DNA of 9,010 nucleotides from Thiohalospira sp051746205. Its GTDB lineage: Bacteria > Pseudomonadota > Gammaproteobacteria > Thiohalospirales > Thiohalospiraceae. The stretch lies in contig JBNJEU010000065.1 in the NCBI GenBank assembly GCA_051746205.1, positions 1-9,010 of the forward strand, given 5' to 3'. Shown here piece after piece: positions 1-6,014 of the stretch (positions are counted from its first letter, which is position 1; each line of letters starts with the position of its first letter). Under the pieces are notes generated by a model, which did no database searches, was not told the DNA's origin, and worked only from the letters and a program-made list of their open reading frames with translations. A program made the position numbers and the translations under genes.

Positions 1-2
1 GC

Positions 3-122
3 CACCGCCGGCGCCGGGGTCTGCCCGACCCGGGGGTCGCCGTGAATACGTCCATGTAGGCTCGACGGCCGCATCCATGCGGCCGACGCCCCCGGGTCGG
101 GCAGACCCCGACGCCGGCGGTG
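3..122. repeat. Long inverted repeat with nested hairpin, upstream of the PfkB kinase gene
   Basis: Bases 3-36 and 89-122 are reverse complements over 34 positions with one mismatch (14 against 111). Between the arms lies a second perfect palindrome, 66-74 pairing with 77-85 (CGGCCGCAT / ATGCGGCCG). The whole block could fold as a large cruciform or RNA hairpin. The centre (about 41-87) looks like a dispersed intergenic repeat type I recall from several gammaproteobacterial genomes; I cannot confirm a family name. No ORF of interest lies inside. It could be a non-autonomous mobile repeat, a REP/BIME-like element, or a terminator for a gene left of the window. No T-run follows it, so an ordinary intrinsic terminator for rightward transcription is unlikely. 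Confidence 0.8.
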
Positions 123-168
123 AGCTCCCGGGCCATGCCAAATTCAACACACTAAAGAGGTGAAAAAT

Positions 169-1101
169 ATGTCTGCTCTGCTCTGTGGCTCCTACGCCTA
201 TGACACCATCATGGTCTTCCCCGACCAGTTCAAGAATCACATCCTGCCGGATCAGGTGCACATCCTGAACGTCTCCTTCCTGGTGCCGCAGATGCGCCGG
301 GAGTTCGGTGGCTGCGCCGGCAACATCGCCTACAACCTGAAGCTGCTCGGCGGCAGCCCGCTGCCGATGGCCACGGTCGGCGGCGACTTCGGTCCGTATG
401 CGGACTGGATGGACAAGCACGGCATTACGCGGCAGTACGTCAAGGTTGTCGATGACACCTACACCGGTCAGGCCTTCATCACCACCGACATGGATGACAA
501 TCAGATCACCGCGTTCCATCCGGGTGCCATGGGCGAGTCTCACCAGCAGAAGGTGACCGACGCCAGCGGCGTGAAGATCGGCATTGTCTCCCCCGATGGC
601 CGTGACGGCATGATCCAGCACGCCGAGCAGTTCGCCGAGGCCGGCATCCCGTTCATCTTCGATCCGGGCCAGGGCATGCCGATGTTCGACGGCGACGACC
701 TCAACCGCTTCGTCGCTCAGGCCACCTACGCCACGCTGAACGACTACGAGGCCAAGCTGCTCTGCGATCGCACCGGCAAGACCCTGGAGCAGATCGCCGG
801 CGAACTGGAGGCCCTGGTGGTCACCCGCGGGGGCGAGGGTTCGCACATCTACACCCAGGGTGCGCGCATCGAGATCCCGCCCGCGAAGATCAGCGAGGCC
901 AAGGACCCGACCGGTTGCGGCGACGCCTACCGCGCCGGCATCCTCTATGGTCTGGAGAACAACCTGGACTGGGAGACCACCGGTCGCATCGCGGCGCTGT
1001 GCGGCGCCATCAAGGTGGAGCATTCCGGCACCCAGAACCACCACTTCACCATGGACGAGTTCAAGGCCCGCTACCAGGAGAACTTCGGTAGCAGCTTCTG
1101 A
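169..1101 (+). CDS. PfkB/ribokinase-family kinase, probably adenosine (nucleoside) kinase
   Basis: A 310-residue cytoplasmic sugar/nucleoside kinase of normal family length. It carries both PfkB signatures: an N-terminal glycine-rich block FGGCAGNIAYNLKLLGG (residues 46-62), and the C-terminal anion-hole/catalytic motif DPTGCGDAYRAG (246-257) with catalytic base Asp252. The overall sequence fits the group usually annotated as adenosine kinase in beta/gammaproteobacteria, which transfers phosphate from ATP to adenosine to give AMP. Substrate specificity cannot be read from sequence alone, so another nucleoside or ribose-type sugar remains possible. The start is ATG 169, not the in-frame GTG 160, because that GTG is part of the Shine-Dalgarno AGAGGTG (156-162), which is well spaced from ATG 169. 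The gene stands alone, with a long inverted repeat upstream and terminator-like hairpins downstream. An adenosine role would match the ahcY gene at the far end of the window. Confidence 0.88.
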   Translation: MSALLCGSYAYDTIMVFPDQFKNHILPDQVHILNVSFLVPQMRREFGGCAGNIAYNLKLLGGSPLPMATVGGDFGPYADWMDKHGITRQYVKVVDDTYTGQAFITTDMDDNQITAFHPGAMGESHQQKVTDASGVKIGIVSPDGRDGMIQHAEQFAEAGIPFIFDPGQGMPMFDGDDLNRFVAQATYATLNDYEAKLLCDRTGKTLEQIAGELEALVVTRGGEGSHIYTQGARIEIPPAKISEAKDPTGCGDAYRAGILYGLENNLDWETTGRIAALCGAIKVEHSGTQNHHFTMDEFKARYQENFGSSF

Positions 1102-1109
1102 ACGACGCG

Positions 1110-1150
1110 TCCCGACCTCCGTCGGCGGATGAACGGCCGGCGGAGCGGGA
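1110..1150. other. Strong imperfect hairpin just after the kinase stop codon
   Basis: Bases 1110-1126 pair with 1136-1150: 15 pairs including one G-T, with a two-base bulge at 1115-1116. It begins nine bases after the kinase stop. No T-run follows, so it is not a classical intrinsic terminator. It may protect the mRNA 3' end or assist the terminator at 1173-1228. Confidence 0.5.
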
Positions 1151-1172
1151 GGGGCCAGAGGTGATTCCAGGC

Positions 1173-1228
1173 GAAAAGGGGGCTGTCCCCATTGGCCCGC
1201 ACACGGGCAATGGGGACAGCCCCTTTTC
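1173..1228. terminator. Bidirectional terminator hairpin between convergent genes
   Basis: Bases 1173-1199 pair with 1204-1228 around a CACA loop, about 25 pairs with single-G bulges (one in the run 1178-1182, one at 1195). The stem starts with A4 on the left and ends with T4 on the right. Each strand therefore gives a GC-rich stem followed by a T-rich tail; the plus strand also has TTTT at 1232-1235. It sits between the kinase gene (+) and the UPF0016 gene (-), where one element can stop both. The motif GGGGCTGTCCCC in the stem also resembles palindromic interspersed repeats. Confidence 0.8.
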
Positions 1229-1238
1229 TCGTTTTCAG

Positions 1239-1799
1239 TCAGGTCATGGCCTGATTCAGGCTCCAGAGGCCGATGGCCAGGAACAGGGCCGAGGCCACCC
1301 AGCGCAGTACATGCACCGGTAGCCGCTCGGCGAAACGGCGACCGAGGAGCAGGGCTGGCGTCGTCACGAGCAGGATCCCCACCGTGGCGCCGAGCACCAC
1401 GGGGGGCCAGTCACCGGACGTGCCGGCAAGGGCGACTACGGCCAACTGGGTCTTGTCCGCCATCTCGAAGAGGAAAAAGGTGACGGCGGCGGTGAAGAAC
1501 AGGGTACGGGCGCAGTCGGTTTCCTCGACTCGGTCGTCTTCCGGGACCAGTACCCAGACGGCCATGACGAGGAAGGCCGCGCCCAGGACCCAGTGGTGCC
1601 AGGCGGCGTCCAGCAGGCCGAACAGCCAGACACCGACCAGTGCGGCAAGGATCTGATTGGCCATCAGGCCCAGGGCCATGCCCCAGAAGATCGGCCACAA
1701 ACGCTGGCAGCGCAAGCCGAACAGCGCCGCCAGGAACATCGAGCGATCGCCTACTTCGGCCAGGGCAACGGTCAACGCGGAGACGAGGAAGGGTTCCAC
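1239..1799 (-). CDS. UPF0016/GDT1-family membrane cation transporter (likely Mn2+ exporter)
   Basis: A 186-residue integral inner-membrane protein with about six hydrophobic segments, the usual size for UPF0016. Family members (yeast Gdt1, human TMEM165, Vibrio MneA) move Mn2+ and/or Ca2+ through two inverted E-x-G-D-K/R-T/S motifs. Here the first is EVGDRS at residues 15-20 and the second is EMADKT at 112-117, with Ala in place of the usual Gly. An acidic loop (PEDDRVEETD, 86-95) separates the two halves. The start is GTG 1799-1797: the protein then begins VEPFLVSALTVALAE, as homologues do, and GGGAG (1810-1806) is correctly placed. Upstream in-frame codons do not look like membrane protein and run into the divergent patatin gene. 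The start lies within a hairpin (1790-1832). Mn2+ export is the best guess; the ion is not provable from sequence. Confidence 0.87.
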   Translation of the reverse strand: MEPFLVSALTVALAEVGDRSMFLAALFGLRCQRLWPIFWGMALGLMANQILAALVGVWLFGLLDAAWHHWVLGAAFLVMAVWVLVPEDDRVEETDCARTLFFTAAVTFFLFEMADKTQLAVVALAGTSGDWPPVVLGATVGILLVTTPALLLGRRFAERLPVHVLRWVASALFLAIGLWSLNQAMT

Positions 1800-1832
1800 T
1801 GAGTGCTCCCGAACAGGAAGAGGTGGAACCCT
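1790..1832 (-). promoter_or_regulatory. Candidate translational control hairpin over the UPF0016 start codon
   Basis: Bases 1790-1799 and 1823-1832 form a perfect 10-bp inverted repeat. In the minus-strand mRNA the 3' arm contains the GTG start codon (1799-1797). Inside the loop, CUUCC (1820-1816) can pair with the Shine-Dalgarno GGGAG (1810-1806) across a five-base loop, with one G-U pair. Both ribosome signals could thus be hidden in one nested structure. The paired bases are seen directly; regulation is inferred. I could not recognise the known yybP-ykoY Mn2+ riboswitch core here. Confidence 0.45.
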
Positions 1833-1945
1833 ACCATACCGATGGGTCTTCGACGAGAATGCGCGGCCGGACGCGATCGGGCCATCCCTTTCCGACCGTG
1901 TTTTGGTTATGCTGGGGCCCTCTCGAACAAGGGCGGAGACGTTCC

Positions 1946-2893
1946 ATGAGCGCACAATCCGTATCGCTGGTGCTCGGTAGCGGCGGTGCCCGGGGTCTGG
2001 CACAGATCGGCGTGATCCGCTGGCTGGAGGAGCACGCCTCCGACTACACCGTCACCTCCATCGCCGGGTCCTCCATGGGCGCCGTGATCGGCGGGATCCA
2101 TGCCGCCGGAGAACTGGACGCCTACGAACGCTGGGTTCGTGGCCTGCGTCGCCAGGATGTCTGGCGGTTGCTGGATTTCTCCTTCAGCGGTGCCGGCCTT
2201 TTCCGGGGCGATCGGGTGATCGAACAGCTCCGCGAAATGCTCGGCGACCGCGCCATCGAGGAATTGCCCATCACCTTCACGGCGGTGGCCACGGATATCG
2301 AACGCAAGCGCGAGGTGTGGCTGAATTCCGGTTCCCTGTTCGACGCCATCCGCGCCTCCATCGCGATCCCGTCGGTATTTACCCCGGTCGAGCACGGGGG
2401 GCGACTGCTGGTGGATGGGGGGCTTCTGAATCCGGTGCCCATGGGACCGACCATGGTGGATCCCAGTGACATCACCATCGCCGTGAGCCTCAGTGGCCGG
2501 ATGGCCGCGCCGGAAAAAATGCGTGAACCGGATGAGCCGTCGACATGGCTCTCCAATGGCCGACGTCTGGCGGGGGAGCTGGTCGATGCCCTGCCGGATT
2601 CGGTGGGGAGTTGGCTGGAAGGGTTGCACGAGCGGCTGGGTCGCGGTGGAATCGAGCCGCGTCTGAGCCGGGCTCAGGAAGCGCGCGCCCTGAACTTCAT
2701 CGACATCATCTCCCAGTCCATCGAGGCGATGCAGGGGAGCATTGCACGCCACCGCATGGCGGCCTACTCCCCCGACCACCTCATCGAGGTGCCGGTGGAC
2801 GCCTGTGGCATGCTCGATTTCCATCGCGCCGACGAGATGATCGACCTGGGGTATCGGCTGGCGGCGGAGCGTTTCCCGACACGTCCGGGTTGA
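1946..2893 (+). CDS. Patatin-like phospholipase, RssA type
   Basis: A 315-residue serine lipid acyl hydrolase of the patatin family. The oxyanion glycine loop is GSGGARG (residues 11-17), the nucleophile elbow is GSSMG (41-45, Ser43) and the catalytic aspartate is in DGG (157-159, Asp157). The Ser-Asp dyad is therefore intact. There is no signal peptide, so the enzyme is probably cytoplasmic or peripheral at the inner membrane. The C-terminal third (about 190-315) is family-specific and less conserved, with no membrane segment. Start ATG 1946 is preceded by GGAG (1935-1938); the reading frame stays open further upstream, but that stretch is antisense to the divergent transporter and looks non-coding. 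A weak -10-like TATGCT lies at 1908-1913 without a clear -35. RssA homologues act on phospholipids, but the physiological substrate is unknown. It shares no obvious function with the stator genes downstream, which have their own promoter. Confidence 0.88.
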   Translation: MSAQSVSLVLGSGGARGLAQIGVIRWLEEHASDYTVTSIAGSSMGAVIGGIHAAGELDAYERWVRGLRRQDVWRLLDFSFSGAGLFRGDRVIEQLREMLGDRAIEELPITFTAVATDIERKREVWLNSGSLFDAIRASIAIPSVFTPVEHGGRLLVDGGLLNPVPMGPTMVDPSDITIAVSLSGRMAAPEKMREPDEPSTWLSNGRRLAGELVDALPDSVGSWLEGLHERLGRGGIEPRLSRAQEARALNFIDIISQSIEAMQGSIARHRMAAYSPDHLIEVPVDACGMLDFHRADEMIDLGYRLAAERFPTRPG

Positions 2894-2918
2894 CGCACCT
2901 CCGCTTGCCAAGGATACT
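2890..2918 (+). promoter_or_regulatory. Sigma70-type promoter for motAB
   Basis: TTGACG (2890-2895, 5/6 match to the -35) is followed after exactly 17 bases by GATACT (2913-2918, 4/6 match to the -10). This gives a start near 2925 and a leader of about 35 bases before the TTG start at 2960. The -35 box overlaps the patatin stop codon (2891-2893). I saw no sigma28 (FliA) type sequence here. Confidence 0.5.
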
Positions 2919-2959
2919 GCCCTAGCCCCGACGAAACGCGAACCGCATAGGAATCTCCC

Positions 2960-3766
2960 TTGGACAAGGCGACACTCTTCGGCGTCCTGCTAGGGCTTGG
3001 TACCATCCTTGGCGCCATTATCCTTGGTGGCGAGGGGGCCGCATTCTTCTACCTACCCGCCATTCTGATCGTCTTTGGTGGCACCCTGGCCGGAACGCTG
3101 ATCAAGTTTTCCTTCCGCCAGGTCGCGAACTCGGTCAAGCTGGCCATCATGACGTTCCGCATGCCGAAGGACGAGGTGCGCGATCTCATCAACATTTCGG
3201 TGGAACTCTCCAAGCTTGCCCGGACGCAGAGCATCCTGGCGCTGGAAGATGTGGAGATCCCCAACGAGTTCTATCGCAAGGCGGTCCAGCTCACGGTAGA
3301 CGGCGTCGAACCGGATGTCATCAAGCAGGTACTCGAGGACGAGAAGGAACTCTCGATCCAGCGCCACGAGATCGGGCAGAAGGTCTTCCGAAGCATCGGC
3401 GAGCAGGCCCCGGCCTTCGGCATGATCGGGACGCTGGTGGGTCTGGTGCAGATGCTCGGCAACCTGGAAAACCCCGAGTCGGTGGGGCCGGGCATGGCCG
3501 TGGCGCTGCTGACCACTCTCTACGGCGCCATCTTCGCCCAGCTGGTGGCGCTGCCCATCGCCGACAACCTCGAGATGCGCGCCGAGTCGGAGGCGATCAA
3601 CAAGTCGCTGATCATCGACGCCATCGGCTGTATCCATCAGGGCTACAACCCGCGCATGGTCGAGGAGGTCCTCGCCACCTATCTGCCCAGTAACCGTCGA
3701 GCTGCGGAGCCCGCTCCCGAGAGAGACCAGGGTGCCGCCGCCGAGGGCGCCACGAAGGGGTCATGA
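2960..3766 (+). CDS. motA: Flagellar stator subunit MotA/PomA (probably Na+-type)
   Basis: A 268-residue inner-membrane proton/sodium channel subunit that pairs with MotB to drive flagellar rotation. There are four membrane segments, near residues 5-24, 27-50, 150-168 and 177-203. The large cytoplasmic loop between segments 2 and 3 contains Arg88, Glu96 and Glu99, at positions matching the charged residues that contact the rotor in PomA. The pore prolines are Pro151 (in PAFGMIGTLVGL) and Pro177 (in GPGMAVALLTTLYGA). The GPGMAVALLTTLYGA stretch and the MDKATLFG start resemble Vibrio PomA more than E. coli MotA, which suggests sodium coupling but does not prove it. The start is TTG 2960 with AGGA (2949-2952) upstream; it is the only start giving a complete first membrane helix. 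The last 20 residues are a charged, alanine-rich tail. It overlaps motB by ATGA. Confidence 0.93.
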   Translation: MDKATLFGVLLGLGTILGAIILGGEGAAFFYLPAILIVFGGTLAGTLIKFSFRQVANSVKLAIMTFRMPKDEVRDLINISVELSKLARTQSILALEDVEIPNEFYRKAVQLTVDGVEPDVIKQVLEDEKELSIQRHEIGQKVFRSIGEQAPAFGMIGTLVGLVQMLGNLENPESVGPGMAVALLTTLYGAIFAQLVALPIADNLEMRAESEAINKSLIIDAIGCIHQGYNPRMVEEVLATYLPSNRRAAEPAPERDQGAAAEGATKGS

Positions 3767-4530
3767 AGACACCACCCCGCAAGAAGGATGGAGGCGGCGC
3801 CCCGCGCTGGATGACCACCTTCGCCGATCTGATGGCGGTTCTGGTGGTCTTCTTCGTGATGCTCTACTCCTTTTCCACCATCGATGCGGAGAAGTACGAG
3901 CGACTGGCCGAGTCGTTGCGCTCTGTGCTCAGTGAGACACCGCCCGTCGACGAACAGGCTGCCGATCCGCTGGATCCCGCGATCCTGGACCTGGAGGGGC
4001 GCTCCCCGGAGCCGGAGATCCAGGAGGAACCCGATGAGCCGCCGGAAGAGGAGAAGGACGAGGCCGAAAAGGATCCGCGCTACACCGAGCACGATGAGGT
4101 GGTCGAGGCATTGATGGGGGCGCTGGAGGACGAGATCAACGAGGGACTTCTGGACATGGCCGAGGGCGATTCCGGCGTTCTGCTGCGCTTCCGGGAGCAG
4201 GCCGCCTTCGAGGTCGGGGGACAGGAGATCAACCCCGGCTTCATGGATACCATGCGCAAGGTGGCAACGGTTCTATCGGAGTCTCCGGGGCGGATCCGTG
4301 TTGCCGGCCACACCGACAACGTACCCATCACGAGCGATCTTCACCGTTCCAACTGGGACCTTTCAGCGGGCCGCGCGGTCTCCGTGGTCCATGTGTTCGA
4401 GGAGTTCGGGGTCTCGTCGGACCGCCTCATCGCTCAGGGCCATGCCCATACCCAACCGCTGGTGCCGAACACCTCACCGGAGAACCGCAGGCGCAACCGC
4501 CGCGTGGACGTGATGCTGACCACGCAGTAG
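3763..4530 (+). CDS. motB: Flagellar stator subunit MotB/PomB with OmpA-like peptidoglycan-binding domain
   Basis: A 255-residue partner of the upstream MotA/PomA. Residues 1-17 are a short basic cytoplasmic tail. One membrane helix follows (about 18-38) with Asp22 in TTFADLMAVLVVFF; this is the ion-binding aspartate equivalent to PomB Asp24 and MotB Asp32. A periplasmic linker (about 60-112) is very acidic and proline-rich (for example EEPDEPPEEEKDEAEKD, 88-104). The C-terminal OmpA/MotB domain (about 140-253) binds peptidoglycan and contains GHTDNVPI (182-189) and the NRRRNRRVDV helix near the end. It starts inside the motA stop (ATGA), indicating translational coupling, with AAGGGG just upstream. 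It is shorter than Vibrio PomB. The gene converges on the reductase gene, and the 38-base gap between them holds only a weak 5-bp hairpin (4546-4561). Confidence 0.94.
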   Translation: MKTPPRKKDGGGAPRWMTTFADLMAVLVVFFVMLYSFSTIDAEKYERLAESLRSVLSETPPVDEQAADPLDPAILDLEGRSPEPEIQEEPDEPPEEEKDEAEKDPRYTEHDEVVEALMGALEDEINEGLLDMAEGDSGVLLRFREQAAFEVGGQEINPGFMDTMRKVATVLSESPGRIRVAGHTDNVPITSDLHRSNWDLSAGRAVSVVHVFEEFGVSSDRLIAQGHAHTQPLVPNTSPENRRRNRRVDVMLTTQ

Positions 4531-4568
4531 ATCCGCAACGGGGCTGGCGAAACGCATCGCCCGAGGGT

Positions 4569-6002
4569 TCAGTCCTCCACCGCCTTCCACTCGGTGCCGG
4601 CGTCGACGTCGTGGCACGGGGCTTCGTCCTCGGCGTGGCTCGATTCCGGCTGCTTGAGCGTGACCAGTTCCTCGCCACTGGTCGGGTGGATGGCGAGAGT
4701 GGCGTCGAAGTCGGCCTTGGTCGCCCCCATCTGCACCGCCACGGCAAAGCCCTGGAGCATCTCGTCGGCGGCATCCCCGACGATGTGCAGCCCCACGACC
4801 TTCTCATCCGGTCCGGCGCAGATCAGCTTCATCGCCGTGGTCACCTTGTGTTCCGCCAGGGCGTAGCGCATCGGTGTGAATTCCGTGAGGTAGACCGTCA
4901 CCCCGTCGTCACCGTACTGTTCACGCGCCTCGGGTTCGGTCAGGCCAACGGTGCCCACCGGCGGATGGGAGAAGACCACACTGGGGATGAAGGTGTAGTC
5001 CATCTGCGCATCCGGCTGATTGTTGAACAGCCGCTCGGCGAGCTGGCGGCCGGCGGCGATGGCCACCGGCGTCAGAGCCGCCTTGCCGTTGATGTCGCCG
5101 AGGGAATAAATGCCGTCGACAGAGGTCCGCTCCTGATCGTCTGCGGGCACCACGCCGTTGGCAAGGCGTTCCACCCCGGTGGCTTCCAGGTTCAGATCGT
5201 CGGTGTTGGGGGTCCGCCCGACGGCCCAGATGATGGTGTCGAAGGCTGCGAGCAGGCGTTCGTCCTCGCCGATGATCGCTTTCCCCTCGGCACTGCTGGA
5301 AAGGGCAGTGACCGGGAAGTCGGTCTCCACGCGGATCCCGGATTTCTCCAGCTCGTCCCCGATGACCCGAGTCACCATCGGGTCGAAACGGTCCATGGCG
5401 GCCGGGCCGCGCACCACCAGCGTGACCTCGGAACCCAGGGCGCGCAGCACTCCGGCCAGTTCCACGCCGATGTAGCCGCCGCCGATGACCGCCACCCGCT
5501 GCGGCTGCTCGGTGAGCTCGAAGAAGCCGTCCGAGGTGATCCCCAGCTCCGCCCCGGGGACATCCGGCACCGTGGGTCGACCGCCGGTGGCGATGACGAT
5601 GTGGTCGGCGGTGTACTGCCGACCGTCGACCTCGATGGTGTGGTCGTCCACGAAGCGGCCGTGGCCGTCGATGCGGTGGATGCCGAGATCCTCGACATAG
5701 CCGTCCCAGAAGCGGTTGATGCCGCGAATGGAATCCTCGCGGTCACGCACCAGCGCCCCCCAGTCGGTGGTCCCGCGCTCGACGGGAATGCCGAAGCCGG
5801 GGGCGTCGTCCACCGCGTGGGCGAGATGGGCCGCGTACCACATCATCTTCTTCGGCACACAGCCCTGATTGACGCAGGTCCCGCCCATGCGGGCCGGTTC
5901 GACCACGGCGACCCGGCGGCCGCACATCGCCGCCCGTTCGGCGACCGCGAGGCCGCCACTGCCACCACCGAGGGCGATGAGATCAAAATGCTCGGTCGCC
6001 AT
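4569..6002 (-). CDS. gor: Glutathione-disulfide reductase family enzyme, candidate glutathione amide reductase (GarB-like)
   Basis: A 477-residue FAD-dependent class I disulfide oxidoreductase. The FAD site is GGGSGG (12-17), the redox disulfide is Cys43/Cys48 in GGTCVNQGCVPKK, the nucleotide-binding motif is GGGYIGVE (174-181), the second FAD motif is YSLGDINGKAALTP and the active-site dyad is His439/Glu444 in HPTSGEE. These match E. coli Gor (Cys42/47, His439, Glu444). Glu22 replaces the Asn that E. coli Gor has at its residue 21 in the substrate site, and position 204 is Asp where E. coli has an NADPH-binding Arg. A 27-residue acidic tail (451-477) with Cys463 extends beyond the usual end. 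The ribosome site AGGAGG (6015-6010) overlaps the peroxidase stop codon, 7 bases before ATG 6002, so the two genes are co-transcribed and probably co-translated. It recycles oxidised glutathione or its amide for the fusion peroxidase. The amide substrate is an inference. Confidence 0.9.
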   Translation of the reverse strand: MATEHFDLIALGGGSGGLAVAERAAMCGRRVAVVEPARMGGTCVNQGCVPKKMMWYAAHLAHAVDDAPGFGIPVERGTTDWGALVRDREDSIRGINRFWDGYVEDLGIHRIDGHGRFVDDHTIEVDGRQYTADHIVIATGGRPTVPDVPGAELGITSDGFFELTEQPQRVAVIGGGYIGVELAGVLRALGSEVTLVVRGPAAMDRFDPMVTRVIGDELEKSGIRVETDFPVTALSSSAEGKAIIGEDERLLAAFDTIIWAVGRTPNTDDLNLEATGVERLANGVVPADDQERTSVDGIYSLGDINGKAALTPVAIAAGRQLAERLFNNQPDAQMDYTFIPSVVFSHPPVGTVGLTEPEAREQYGDDGVTVYLTEFTPMRYALAEHKVTTAMKLICAGPDEKVVGLHIVGDAADEMLQGFAVAVQMGATKADFDATLAIHPTSGEELVTLKQPESSHAEDEAPCHDVDAGTEWKAVED

Positions 6003-6014
6003 GTCGTCGCCTCC

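Noticed and set aside
1640..1945. N-terminal extension of the patatin frame by about 100 residues
   Set aside because: The extension is antisense to the UPF0016 gene, is arginine/serine-rich and lacks family similarity; the ribosome site and glycine loop place the start at 1946.
1800..1945. yybP-ykoY manganese riboswitch upstream of the UPF0016 gene
   Set aside because: Expected from the family's biology, but I could not find its conserved core sequence; only the short nested hairpin at 1790-1832 is supported.
1800..2003. N-terminal extension of the UPF0016 frame up to 2003
   Set aside because: It would overlap the patatin coding region and adds an arginine-rich, non-membrane segment not found in the family.
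1907..2911. A 334-codon minus-strand open frame
   Set aside because: It mirrors the patatin gene and its product shows no family features.
4531..4568. Terminator between motB and the reductase gene
   Set aside because: Only a 5-bp stem (4546-4550 with 4557-4561) and no T-run on either strand.
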